From Aquamicrobium zhengzhouense (GTDB lineage Bacteria > Pseudomonadota > Alphaproteobacteria > Rhizobiales > Rhizobiaceae), in contig NZ_JADGMQ010000015.1 in the NCBI RefSeq assembly GCF_016124105.1, positions 29,116-93,115 on the forward strand: a stretch of DNA of 64,000 nt, given 5' to 3'. Made by a program: the position numbers and the translations under genes. The notes beneath the pieces are model-generated. The model searched no databases. It was not told where the DNA came from and saw only the letters and a list, made by a program, of their open reading frames with translations. This document shows, in pieces, positions 19,301-26,938 of the stretch (its first letter is position 1; each line of letters starts with the position of its first letter).

Positions 19301-20596
19301 CTAGTCTTGAAAAGGATCCGTCACAAGAATCGTGTCATCGCGCTCAGGGCTGGTTGAAAGCAGCGCGACCGGCGCTCCGATCAATTCCTCGATGCGACGG
19401 ACATACTTTACCGCCTGTGCAGGAAGATCGGCCCAGCTGCGCGCGCCAGCGGTCGTGCCGCTCCAGCCTTCGAGCGTCTCGTAGATCGCTTCGACCCGGC
19501 TCTGTGCGCCCTGGCTGGCCGGCAGATAGTCGATCAGCTGGCCATCGAGCTTGTAGCCGGTGCAAACCTTGATTTCCTCAAGGCCGTCGAGGACGTCCAG
19601 CTTCGTGAGTGCGATGCCGTTAATGCCGTTGACGGCGACCGCCTGGCGAACCAGCACGGCGTCGAACCAGCCACAGCGGCGCTTGCGGCCTGTGACGGTG
19701 CCGAACTCATGGCCGCGGGTGCCGAGGAATTCGCCAACCTCGTTGTCCTGCTCGGTCGGGAACGGGCCTTCGCCGACGCGAGTGGTGTAGGCCTTCGTGA
19801 TGCCGAGCACATAGTCGATGGAGCCAGGGCCAACGCCGGAACCTGCAGCAGCCTGGCCAGCAACAACGTTGGAAGACGTGACGAACGGGTATGTGCCGTG
19901 GTCAACGTCGAGGAGGGTGCCCTGCGCGCCTTCAAACAGGATGCGCTCACCTGCACGGCGCTTCTCGTCCAGAATCTTCCAGACGCGATCCATGTAAGGA
20001 AGGACCTGATCGGCGATGGCGGTCAGTTCTTCCATCAGCGTTTCACGCGCAACCTCCGGGAAGCCGAGGCCAACGCGCAGCGGATTGTGGTGCGAAAGCA
20101 GGCGGTCGATCTTTGCCGGGAGCGTGTCGAGATCTGCAAGGTCCATGACTTTGATGGCACGACGGCCGACCTTGTCCTCATAGGCGGGTCCGATACCGCG
20201 ACGCGTCGTTCCGATCTTGGTGCCTGAGGCTGCAGCGTCTTCGCGGTAGCCGTCGAGATCGCGGTGAACCGAAAGGATAAGGGGGGTATTCTCGGCAATC
20301 TTCAGCCGATCGGGGCCGAGGTCCACGCCGAGGTCGCGCAGGCGCTGAAGTTCGGCAACGAATGCATGCGGGTCAAAAACCACGCCATTGCCGATCACCG
20401 ACAATTTGCCCGGGCGGACAACGCCTGATGGCAGCAATGACAGCTTGTAGACCTTTCCATCGACCACGAGCGTGTGGCCGGCGTTGTGGCCGCCCTGGAA
20501 TCGCACGACAATGTCGGCGCGTTCCGAGAGCCAATCGACGATTTTGCCTTTGCCTTCGTCGCCCCACTGCGAGCCGACGACCACCACATTGGCCAT
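19301..20596 (-). CDS. purA: Adenylosuccinate synthetase PurA
   Basis: Joins IMP and aspartate using GTP, the first committed step to AMP. 431 residues from ATG 20596, which starts with the canonical [20 protein letters not shown] and has GAGGAAG upstream; the in-frame extension to 20710 is rejected. GTP-loop GDEGKGK at 12-18, [11 protein letters not shown], and [14 protein letters not shown] are all present. Cytoplasmic enzyme, standing alone and divergent from the DMT transporter. Confidence 0.97.
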   Translation of the reverse strand: MANVVVVGSQWGDEGKGKIVDWLSERADIVVRFQGGHNAGHTLVVDGKVYKLSLLPSGVVRPGKLSVIGNGVVFDPHAFVAELQRLRDLGVDLGPDRLKIAENTPLILSVHRDLDGYREDAAASGTKIGTTRRGIGPAYEDKVGRRAIKVMDLADLDTLPAKIDRLLSHHNPLRVGLGFPEVARETLMEELTAIADQVLPYMDRVWKILDEKRRAGERILFEGAQGTLLDVDHGTYPFVTSSNVVAGQAAAGSGVGPGSIDYVLGITKAYTTRVGEGPFPTEQDNEVGEFLGTRGHEFGTVTGRKRRCGWFDAVLVRQAVAVNGINGIALTKLDVLDGLEEIKVCTGYKLDGQLIDYLPASQGAQSRVEAIYETLEGWSGTTAGARSWADLPAQAVKYVRRIEELIGAPVALLSTSPERDDTILVTDPFQD

Positions 20597-20816
20597 GGAA
20601 ACTTCCTCTTCCTTATGCCGGGCCTCACGCCCAGAAAATGACAGGCCTCTATAACCGCAAGTCGCAAACAACGCGACCCCCCGGTTGCAACACCAGGGCA
20701 AGAACCGCATCTAGCAGCAACAGTGTGCTCATTTACAGCCAAACGGGGAGGGATTAAGGCTCGCCCAAAGGTTTTCGCACTTAGGGCCGCGAAGTTCGGC
20801 AAAAGCAAGGATTTCA

Positions 20817-21716
20817 ATGTTTCGCCACGCCTACACGCTGCTTCTGCTGGCGTCCTTTTTCTGGGCCGGGAACGCCATAGGTGGCAAGCTGGCTCTGGGT
20901 CACGTGTCGCCAATGGTGCTGAACAGTGCACGCTGGGCGATTGCGATCATAATTATCGCGGCAATCGGCCGGTCCGAGTTCCGCAAGGATTGGCCGGTTT
21001 TGAAGAGCAGGCTGCTCTACATATTCCTGCTCGGAACCGTCGGTTTCACTCTGTTCAATGTCGTCCTTTACAACGCGGTTCGCTACACGACCGTGATCAA
21101 TGTGTCGATCGAGCAGGCGGCAATGCCGATGTTCATCTTCGCGCTCAATTTCCTGCTTTTCCGCACTGGCGTCGGCGTCGGTCAGATAATCGGCTTCCTG
21201 CTCTCGGTCGTCGGCGTAGCGTTGACGGCGTCTCACGGTGATCTTTCAACCCTGGCGCAGCTGCAGATGAATTTCGGCGATGCCCTGATGATGATCGCGG
21301 TCATTGCCTATTCCGGCTATACGGTGGCGCTGCGAAACAAGCCCGATGTGCATTGGAAGAGCCTGATGCTGGCCATGTGCATTTCGGCCTTTGTCTCCTC
21401 AATCCCGTTCACGATGTGGGAGATCGCAGCTGGAAACGCCATTATGCCTACGCTGCGCGGCTATGCGATCATCGCCTATACGTCGTTATTCCCATCGATC
21501 GTCAGTCAGATCTTCTACATCCGCGGTGTGGAGCTGATTGGAGGGAACCGCGCGGGCCTGTTCGTCAACATGATCCCGATCTTCGGCACGCTCATGTCCG
21601 TCGTGCTGCTTGGCGAAGCCTTCCAACTCTACCACGCAGCATCGTTGCTTCTGGTGTTTGGCGGAATCTGGCTTGCAGAACATAGCGGTCGTCGCCGCGC
21701 CCTCCAGGCTGGCTGA
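20817..21716 (+). CDS. DMT-superfamily (EamA) transporter
   Basis: 299 residues with about ten hydrophobic helices in two EamA repeats: repeat 1 begins FFWAGNAIGGKLAL, repeat 2 begins near MIAVIAYSGYTVALRNK. It belongs to the drug/metabolite exporter group; substrates are often amino acids or nucleobases but cannot be told from sequence. AAGGA precedes the ATG. Convergent with serA, with that gene's terminator between them. Confidence 0.85.
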   Translation: MFRHAYTLLLLASFFWAGNAIGGKLALGHVSPMVLNSARWAIAIIIIAAIGRSEFRKDWPVLKSRLLYIFLLGTVGFTLFNVVLYNAVRYTTVINVSIEQAAMPMFIFALNFLLFRTGVGVGQIIGFLLSVVGVALTASHGDLSTLAQLQMNFGDALMMIAVIAYSGYTVALRNKPDVHWKSLMLAMCISAFVSSIPFTMWEIAAGNAIMPTLRGYAIIAYTSLFPSIVSQIFYIRGVELIGGNRAGLFVNMIPIFGTLMSVVLLGEAFQLYHAASLLLVFGGIWLAEHSGRRRALQAG

Positions 21717-21720
21717 CTAG

Positions 21721-21788
21721 ACAAAAAAAACCGCCGGCACGAGGGCCGGCGGTCGGTTAGCCTTGGGAGGAGGCTGGTAAACTGCGCG
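21721..21788 (-). ncRNA. serA 3'UTR with anti-SD hairpin (sRNA candidate)
   Basis: Right after the serA stop, the - strand holds CCTCCTCCC (21765-21773) in a loop closed by AGCC/GGCT, extended by GTT/AAC across a bulge, and then a strong intrinsic terminator. This is the loop motif of alpha-r14/cuckoo sRNAs. With no promoter of its own visible, it would have to be released by processing of the serA mRNA. Confidence 0.45.
21723..21753 (-). terminator. Intrinsic terminator after serA
   Basis: ACCGCCGGC pairs with GCCGGCGGT; on the - strand the hairpin is followed by eight T residues. It ends the serA transcript and closes the sRNA-like 3'UTR described separately. Confidence 0.92.
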
Positions 21789-23390
21789 TTATATCGACGA
21801 GACGTCGAAGTGCAGCGGCTTTGCCGAGTTGATGCGAGCATCGGCACGCAACTCTTCCAGAACGTGATCCGGGAACGGAGCGTCGAGGTAAAGCAGAGCA
21901 ATGGCGTCGCCACCCGGACGGTCACGGCCAAGGTGGAAGTTGGCGATGTTGACGCCGTGCTTGCCGCAGATCGTGCCCAGAAGGCCGATGATGCCCGGCG
22001 CATCGTCGTTGGTCGTGTAGAGCATGTGCTCACCGACTTCCGCATCGAGATTGATGCCCTTGATCTGGATGAAGCGCGGCTTGCCATCGGAGAAGACCGT
22101 ACCAGCAATGGTGCGGGTCATCGTGCCGGTCTTGACGGTCAGCTTGATGTAGCCATCGAAGACGCCCGACTTGTCACGCTTGATCTCGGACAGGATGACA
22201 CCACGCTCCTTTGCCATGATCGGCGCGGAAACCATGTTGACGTCGGACACCATCGGGCGGATCAGACCGGCAAGAGCTGCGCTGATCAGGGCACGCGTGT
22301 TCATCGATGCCGTTGCACCGTCGAACAGGATTTCGACTTCCTGGATCGGCTCGTCGGTTGCCTGGCCGACGAAGGTGCCGAGAACTTCAGCCAGCTTGAT
22401 GAGCGGCTTCAGGCGCGGTGCTTCCTCGGCCGAGATCGACGGCATGTTGATGGCGTTGGAGACAGCGCCCTTGATCAGGTAGTCGGACATCTGCTCGGCA
22501 ACCTGAAGCGCAACATTTTCCTGCGCTTCGGAAGTCGACGCGCCAAGGTGCGGCGTGCAGACGACGTTATCCATGCCGAACAGCGGGCTTTCGGTTGCAG
22601 GCTCGACCTCGAAGACGTCAATGCCAGCACCGGCAACCTTGCCGCTCTTGAGTGCTTCGACTAGATCAGCCTCGACCACCAGGCCACCACGAGCGCAGTT
22701 GATGATGCGCACGCCGTCCTTCATCTTGGCGAAGGCGTCGTTGTTGATGATGCCGCGCGTCTTGTCGGTCATCGGCGTGTGCAGGGTGATGAAGTCCGAG
22801 CGCGTGAAGATTTCTTGGAGTTCGACCTTCTCGACACCCAGCTCTTCTGCCCGGCTCTCCGATAGGAATGGATCGTAGGCGATAACCTTCATCTTGAGGC
22901 CGACGCCGCGCGTTGCGACGATCGAACCGATGTTGCCGCAGCCGATGACGCCCAGCGTCTTGCCGGTGATCTCGACACCCATGAAGCGGTTCTTTTCCCA
23001 CTTGCCGGCATGCGTTGATGCATTGGCTTCCGGCAGCTGGCGGGCAACGGCGAACATCAGCGCGATCGCGTGCTCGGCAGTCGTGATCGAGTTGCCGAAG
23101 GGCGTGTTCATTACGATCATACCGCGACGCGATGCAGCCGGGATGTCAATGTTATCGACGCCGATACCTGCGCGGCCGATGACCTTGAGGTTGGTCGCCG
23201 CGGCGATCAGCTTTTCGGTGACCTTGGTCGCCGAGCGGATGGCAAGGCCATCATACTGGCCGATGACTTCAAGGAGCTTTTCCTTGTCCTTGCCAAGGTC
23301 TGGCAGGTAATCAACCTCAACGCCGCGATCCTTGAAGATCTGGACGGCAGTCGGCGAAAGTTTGTCGGATACGAGTACGCGGGGTGCCAT
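21789..23390 (-). CDS. serA: D-3-phosphoglycerate dehydrogenase SerA
   Basis: Oxidises 3-phosphoglycerate to 3-phosphohydroxypyruvate with NAD, the first step of serine synthesis. 533 residues from ATG 23390 (AAGGAGG upstream). NAD-binding fold with GVIGCGNIGSIVATRG, catalytic R in NCARGGL, E in GIDVFEVEP and H in TPHLGAST. The C-terminal ASB domain and ACT domain (from about 455, GDAIALLYLD) give the long form. It lies downstream of serC, 78 bases apart, as one operon. Confidence 0.96.
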   Translation of the reverse strand: MAPRVLVSDKLSPTAVQIFKDRGVEVDYLPDLGKDKEKLLEVIGQYDGLAIRSATKVTEKLIAAATNLKVIGRAGIGVDNIDIPAASRRGMIVMNTPFGNSITTAEHAIALMFAVARQLPEANASTHAGKWEKNRFMGVEITGKTLGVIGCGNIGSIVATRGVGLKMKVIAYDPFLSESRAEELGVEKVELQEIFTRSDFITLHTPMTDKTRGIINNDAFAKMKDGVRIINCARGGLVVEADLVEALKSGKVAGAGIDVFEVEPATESPLFGMDNVVCTPHLGASTSEAQENVALQVAEQMSDYLIKGAVSNAINMPSISAEEAPRLKPLIKLAEVLGTFVGQATDEPIQEVEILFDGATASMNTRALISAALAGLIRPMVSDVNMVSAPIMAKERGVILSEIKRDKSGVFDGYIKLTVKTGTMTRTIAGTVFSDGKPRFIQIKGINLDAEVGEHMLYTTNDDAPGIIGLLGTICGKHGVNIANFHLGRDRPGGDAIALLYLDAPFPDHVLEELRADARINSAKPLHFDVSSI

Positions 23391-23468
23391 CAAGGCCTCC
23401 TTCGTCAGGTCAGAATTTAAAAGATGGGAAGTAGCGGGTCGCTCCCAACCGCAACCCGCTGAAAGAAA

Positions 23469-24644
23469 TCAGGCGGCAGCCTTCAGCGCAGCTTTCTGCT
23501 GGGCAAATGCCCAGTCCAGCCACGGCATCAGCTTCTCAAGGTCCGCCGTCTCAACCGTTGCACCTGCCCAGATGCGCAAGCCGGCTGGTGCGTCGCGGTA
23601 AGCGCCGATGTCGAAGGCAATGCCTTCCTTGTCGAGCAAGGTGGCAATGCCCTTGGCAAAAGCGGCCTGTGCATCGGCGTCGAGCGCGGTGATTTCCGGG
23701 TCAACGATGGTCAGGCACACCGAAGTGTTGGAGCGCGTCGCCGGATCAGCGGCGAGGTTCCCAATCCACGGCGTCCTTTCGACGAAGGCGTCAATGACGG
23801 CGAAGTTGGCGTCAGCGCGAGCAACGAGACCATCAAGGCCGCCAACGCTTTTCGACCATTCAAGCGCGTCAATATAGTCTTCAACGCAGAGCATTGACGG
23901 AGTGTTGATCGTCTCGCCCTTGAAGATGCCTTCAATGAGCTTGCCGCCCTTGGTCATGCGGAAGATCTTCGGCAGCGGCCAGGCCGGGGTGTAGCTCTCG
24001 AGACGTTCGACTGCACGCGGTGACAGGATCAGCATGCCGTGCGCTGCTTCACCGCCGAGAACCTTCTGCCAGGAGAAGGTGACGACATCGAGCTTTTCAA
24101 AGTCGAGACGCTGTGCAAATGCGGCCGAGGTGGCGTCGCATATGGTCAGGCCTTCGCGGTCAGCCGGGATGAAGTCGGCGTTCGGGACGCGGACACCGGA
24201 GGTGGTGCCGTTCCAGGTGAAGACGACGTCGCGGTTGAAGTCGATCTGGGTGAGGTCCGGCAGCTTGCCGTAGTCGGCTTCGAACTTGCGTACGTCCGGC
24301 AGCTTCAGCTGCTTGACGACGTCGGTGACCCAGCCAGAACCGAAGGATTCCCAAGCGACCATGTCGACGCCGCGCTGACCGAGCAGCGACCAGAGCGCCA
24401 TCTCGACCGCGCCGGTGTCGGACGCCGGCACGAGGCCGATGCGCCAGTCAGCCGGAACCTGAAGAATTTCACGGGTGAGGTCCATTGCGTATTGCAGCTT
24501 CGTCTTGCCGATCTTGGCGCGGTGCGAACGACCGAGCGGGGCATCAGCAAGGGCTTCAAGCGACCATCCGGGACGCTTGGCGCAAGGACCAGAAGAAAAA
24601 TTGGGATTGGCCGGACGCACGTCCGGCTTGGCGGTATTCATCAT
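23469..24644 (-). CDS. serC: Phosphoserine aminotransferase SerC
   Basis: PLP enzyme that converts 3-phosphohydroxypyruvate and glutamate to phosphoserine. 391 residues, of the alphaproteobacterial type ([15 protein letters not shown] at the N-terminus). PLP lysine is in [14 protein letters not shown], and the substrate region includes [11 protein letters not shown]. Two ATG codons in a row start it. A structured leader lies directly upstream. Confidence 0.95.
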   Translation of the reverse strand: MMNTAKPDVRPANPNFSSGPCAKRPGWSLEALADAPLGRSHRAKIGKTKLQYAMDLTREILQVPADWRIGLVPASDTGAVEMALWSLLGQRGVDMVAWESFGSGWVTDVVKQLKLPDVRKFEADYGKLPDLTQIDFNRDVVFTWNGTTSGVRVPNADFIPADREGLTICDATSAAFAQRLDFEKLDVVTFSWQKVLGGEAAHGMLILSPRAVERLESYTPAWPLPKIFRMTKGGKLIEGIFKGETINTPSMLCVEDYIDALEWSKSVGGLDGLVARADANFAVIDAFVERTPWIGNLAADPATRSNTSVCLTIVDPEITALDADAQAAFAKGIATLLDKEGIAFDIGAYRDAPAGLRIWAGATVETADLEKLMPWLDWAFAQQKAALKAAA

Positions 24645-24651
24645 ATCTGTT

Positions 24652-24704
24652 CTATCCTCTCAGATAGCTCGCCTCTCGTTGGGGAGAGGTGGCCCGCTGC
24701 GGGG
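24652..24704 (-). ncRNA. Putative serC-type leader RNA
   Basis: Within 60 bases of the serC start the - strand forms three consecutive hairpins: CCCGC(T/A)GCGGG (24693-24703), CCTCTC/GAGAGG (24672-24689) and CTATC/GATAG (24652-24667). A conserved RNA motif called serC was reported before serC genes of alphaproteobacteria, and this element matches its position and my memory of its sequence. The third hairpin ends only a few bases before the start codon, so it could control translation. Confidence 0.55.
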
Positions 24705-24784
24705 ATTACGCGCGTGAACCAGAAATCGCAAGCGCCAATTTCAGAAATCGATGAAATAGTTGTGGCAGATCCGCTGAAACGCAA

Positions 24785-24808
24785 AACGGCGGGCACGCGC
24801 CCGCCGTT
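24785..24808 (-). terminator. Terminator after the first Omp31-like gene
   Basis: AACGGCGGGC pairs with GCCCGCCGTT around a 4-base loop, followed on the - strand by TTGCGTTT. Confidence 0.75.
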
Positions 24809-24832
24809 GAAAATGACTGCGAAAGCAGAAGT

Positions 24833-25525
24833 TTACCAGAGGTCGTAGCGCAAGCCGACCTTCAGCAGATGCTGCTGTTGGCCTTCGCGGATCTCGAGCC
24901 GCTCGGTGTCGAGATAATCCATCTTCGGTGTGTGCAGGAAGGTATAGCCCGCGTCGATAGATACGTTATCGGTCACCTTGTAGCTGGCACCGGCCATAAG
25001 CGAGTAGGCGAAATTGAATTGCCTGTCGGCCAGATCGACCGTTCCAAGGAATGACGGGTCGAGGGAAATTTTGTGCCTGGAATGGGTAAAGCCAACGCCA
25101 GCGCCGATATACGGCGTGATACCCACAACGGTTGCGATATCCAGGTAGCCGTTGACCATGCCGCTCCACACTGTGTGCGAAGCCTCGTAGTCAGTTCCGA
25201 AGATTCGGCCGTTCAGATCGTCCTTCCCAAGGTAGGACGCAGTTATGTCGCCTCTGATGTGCTCGGAGAAATGGTAGCCAACGCCAATCGAGCCAGACCA
25301 GCGGTTGTTATCGACCTTGTAGGGACCGACCCAATTATAGAGCGGGCGGGCGAAGTCGTATCCAACATCGCCTCGCAGGTACCAGCCATTGCCGATTTCG
25401 ACCGGCACATATTCCGGTACTTCCTCGACGTAGATCGGAGGGTCGTAGTCCGCAGCAAATGCAGGAATGGCGGTAAGTGAAAGTGCCGCGCAAGCGGCGA
25501 GAGTCTTGTAGCAGAAACGCATCAT
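24833..25525 (-). CDS. Outer membrane beta-barrel protein, Omp31/Omp25-like
   Basis: 230 residues from ATG 25525 (GGAG upstream; a second ATG follows at once). Signal peptide with cleavage near AFA-AD. The mature protein has alternating beta strands (GNGWYLRGDVGYDF, YIGAGVGFTHSRHK, SLMAGASYKVTDNVSIDAGY) and ends in hydrophobic-aromatic VGLRYDLW, the C-terminal outer-membrane insertion signal. It is a paralogue of the next gene upstream, which shares the GWYLRGDV, TPYIGAG-like and YSLMAGASY segments. A perfect CtrA box is 68 bases before the start. Confidence 0.88.
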   Translation of the reverse strand: MMRFCYKTLAACAALSLTAIPAFAADYDPPIYVEEVPEYVPVEIGNGWYLRGDVGYDFARPLYNWVGPYKVDNNRWSGSIGVGYHFSEHIRGDITASYLGKDDLNGRIFGTDYEASHTVWSGMVNGYLDIATVVGITPYIGAGVGFTHSRHKISLDPSFLGTVDLADRQFNFAYSLMAGASYKVTDNVSIDAGYTFLHTPKMDYLDTERLEIREGQQQHLLKVGLRYDLW

Positions 25526-25591
25526 GAGTCTCCAAGCCCACGGCATCTAGATCGGGTTGCCGCCTGTGAGGCCGGATTGTTAACCATGATG

Positions 25592-25607
25592 GTTAAGTCA
25601 CGGTTAA
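25592..25607 (-). promoter_or_regulatory. CtrA box upstream of the first Omp31-like gene
   Basis: On the - strand TTAA-CCGTGAC-TTAAC, an exact TTAA-N7-TTAAC. It lies 68 bases before the gene start, in the same orientation and at nearly the same distance as the box of the paralogue. Confidence 0.7.
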
Positions 25608-25663
25608 GCATAAGCTCGGCGGGGGCGATTGGCGCTAGCTGCTGGCGTTGCCGATAGAATCAA

Positions 25664-25689
25664 ATCGCCCGGCTGAAGGGTCGGGCGAT
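25664..25689 (-). terminator. Terminator after the second Omp31-like gene
   Basis: ATCGCCCG pairs with CGGGCGAT; the - strand continues TTGATT. It insulates the two porin genes from each other. Confidence 0.65.
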
Positions 25690-25700
25690 CAGGTCAACGA

Positions 25701-26561
25701 TTATTTGTAGACCGGTGGTGGGGAGTATGGCTCCGGCGGGATGTAAACCAGCTGCTCGTCACCGCATCGATCTCCGGCACCGCCAAACTGGTAGCGGAGG
25801 CCTGCGCGCGCCTCATGTGTGAACAGTCCCTTGTCCCAGCCCGGGCCGGCATTGTTGGCATAGCCGAACATCCGGCCACCCTGAATGTGGGTGAAGCGGT
25901 AGCCGAGATCGGCGTGCCAGTTCTGTGTGAGACAGTAGGATGCGCCGGCCATCAGTGAGTAGGCAAATCTCCAGCCCTTGCCGCCATTGTGCCCGGTCTC
26001 GCCATTATCATCGAGGTTGCGCAACGAGTCCCACTTGACCCAGGCACCGCCGATACCTGCACCGACATATGGCGTGATCTTGTTCCATGTCCCGAGATCG
26101 ACATAGGCATTCGCGAGCAGCAGCCACGCAGAATAGGCCGAGCGGTCAGTCGATGAGCAGGGAAGTTGGTCCGGCCCGCAAACGCCGGTTGTTTGACCGC
26201 GGAAGTCTGACTTGCCGAACCAGTCGAGTGTGACGTCAGTTCGCAAATGGCGGTTGATCTGATATCCGACGCCGCCGCCGATCGAGTAAGATCCCTTCAG
26301 GTCGCCGAAGTCGAAGAAGCCGGGAGGCGGAACCGGATCGTCATAGCGGATATATTCGCCGCCGCGGTATTTTGAATGTCGGTACGCGACATCACCGCGA
26401 AGATACCAGCCGCCGAACGGCTCAGCCGTGCGGGCAGCCGGAGCAGGTATTTCGTACTCAATGACCTGAGGTTCGGAATAATCCGCACCAAAAGCGGGGG
26501 CCGTCATCAGGACGCCTGCCGCGCCAGCCCCGGCGAAGCGCAAAAACGTACTTGCCATCAT
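25701..26561 (-). CDS. Outer membrane beta-barrel protein, Omp31/Omp25-like
   Basis: 286 residues from ATG 26561 (a second ATG follows at 26558). Signal peptide MMASTFLRFAGAGAAGVLMT with cleavage near AFG-AD. The mature part begins with a short acidic linker, then WYLRGDVAYRHSKY and repeated beta strands; SLMAGASYCLTQNWHADLGY matches its neighbour. The barrel-closing LRYQFGG is followed by a 30-residue proline-rich tail (PPEPYSPPPVYK), so the insertion signal is not at the very end, which is unusual. Four cysteines could form disulfides. A CtrA box lies 75 bases upstream. Confidence 0.86.
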   Translation of the reverse strand: MMASTFLRFAGAGAAGVLMTAPAFGADYSEPQVIEYEIPAPAARTAEPFGGWYLRGDVAYRHSKYRGGEYIRYDDPVPPPGFFDFGDLKGSYSIGGGVGYQINRHLRTDVTLDWFGKSDFRGQTTGVCGPDQLPCSSTDRSAYSAWLLLANAYVDLGTWNKITPYVGAGIGGAWVKWDSLRNLDDNGETGHNGGKGWRFAYSLMAGASYCLTQNWHADLGYRFTHIQGGRMFGYANNAGPGWDKGLFTHEARAGLRYQFGGAGDRCGDEQLVYIPPEPYSPPPVYK

Positions 26562-26634
26562 CCTATCCCGTTGCCCGCTGGACGAGATGCCCAGACCACA
26601 TGCCCTACTGTCGCGGCAAAGATGAAGGAGAATG

Positions 26635-26650
26635 GTTAAGTGGCGATTAA
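26635..26650 (-). promoter_or_regulatory. CtrA box upstream of the second Omp31-like gene
   Basis: On the - strand TTAA-TCGCCAC-TTAAC, exact match to TTAA-N7-TTAAC, 75 bases before the start codon. Confidence 0.7.
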
Positions 26651-26661
26651 TCGCGGTCATT

Positions 26662-26938
26662 TGAGGCAGTTTTTATTAAATATCAATCCAATCGGAGCTG
26701 ATAGAGATGTTGTTGAGTATATGGCGACAATTGGCGTTGTACTCCTTCGTAGTGTTTGTGGAGGGAGGATGGATGTTGTGCGATAGATCAGGTCTAAGGT
26801 AAAATTAGAAGGGCCAATATAACTTTTATATAAACAGTAGAAAAGATATACAAATACAATAATGGTAAAGAATAGGGTAAGTTTCGCTCAAGTTTGGATT
26901 ACTAGTAAAAATTAAAGTAATATCATTGGGGGAGCGAG
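26662..26938. other. AT-rich intergenic region before the hook gene
   Basis: About 280 bases, markedly AT-rich from about 26800 on (runs such as CTTTTATATAAACAGTAG and AAAATTAAAGTAATATC) in an otherwise GC-rich window. It contains the upstream signals of the flgE-like gene and its ribosome site GGGGGAGCGAG. I see no ORF of note. AT-rich DNA of this kind is a usual target of MucR/Ros-type silencers in rhizobia, which is inference here. Confidence 0.5.
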
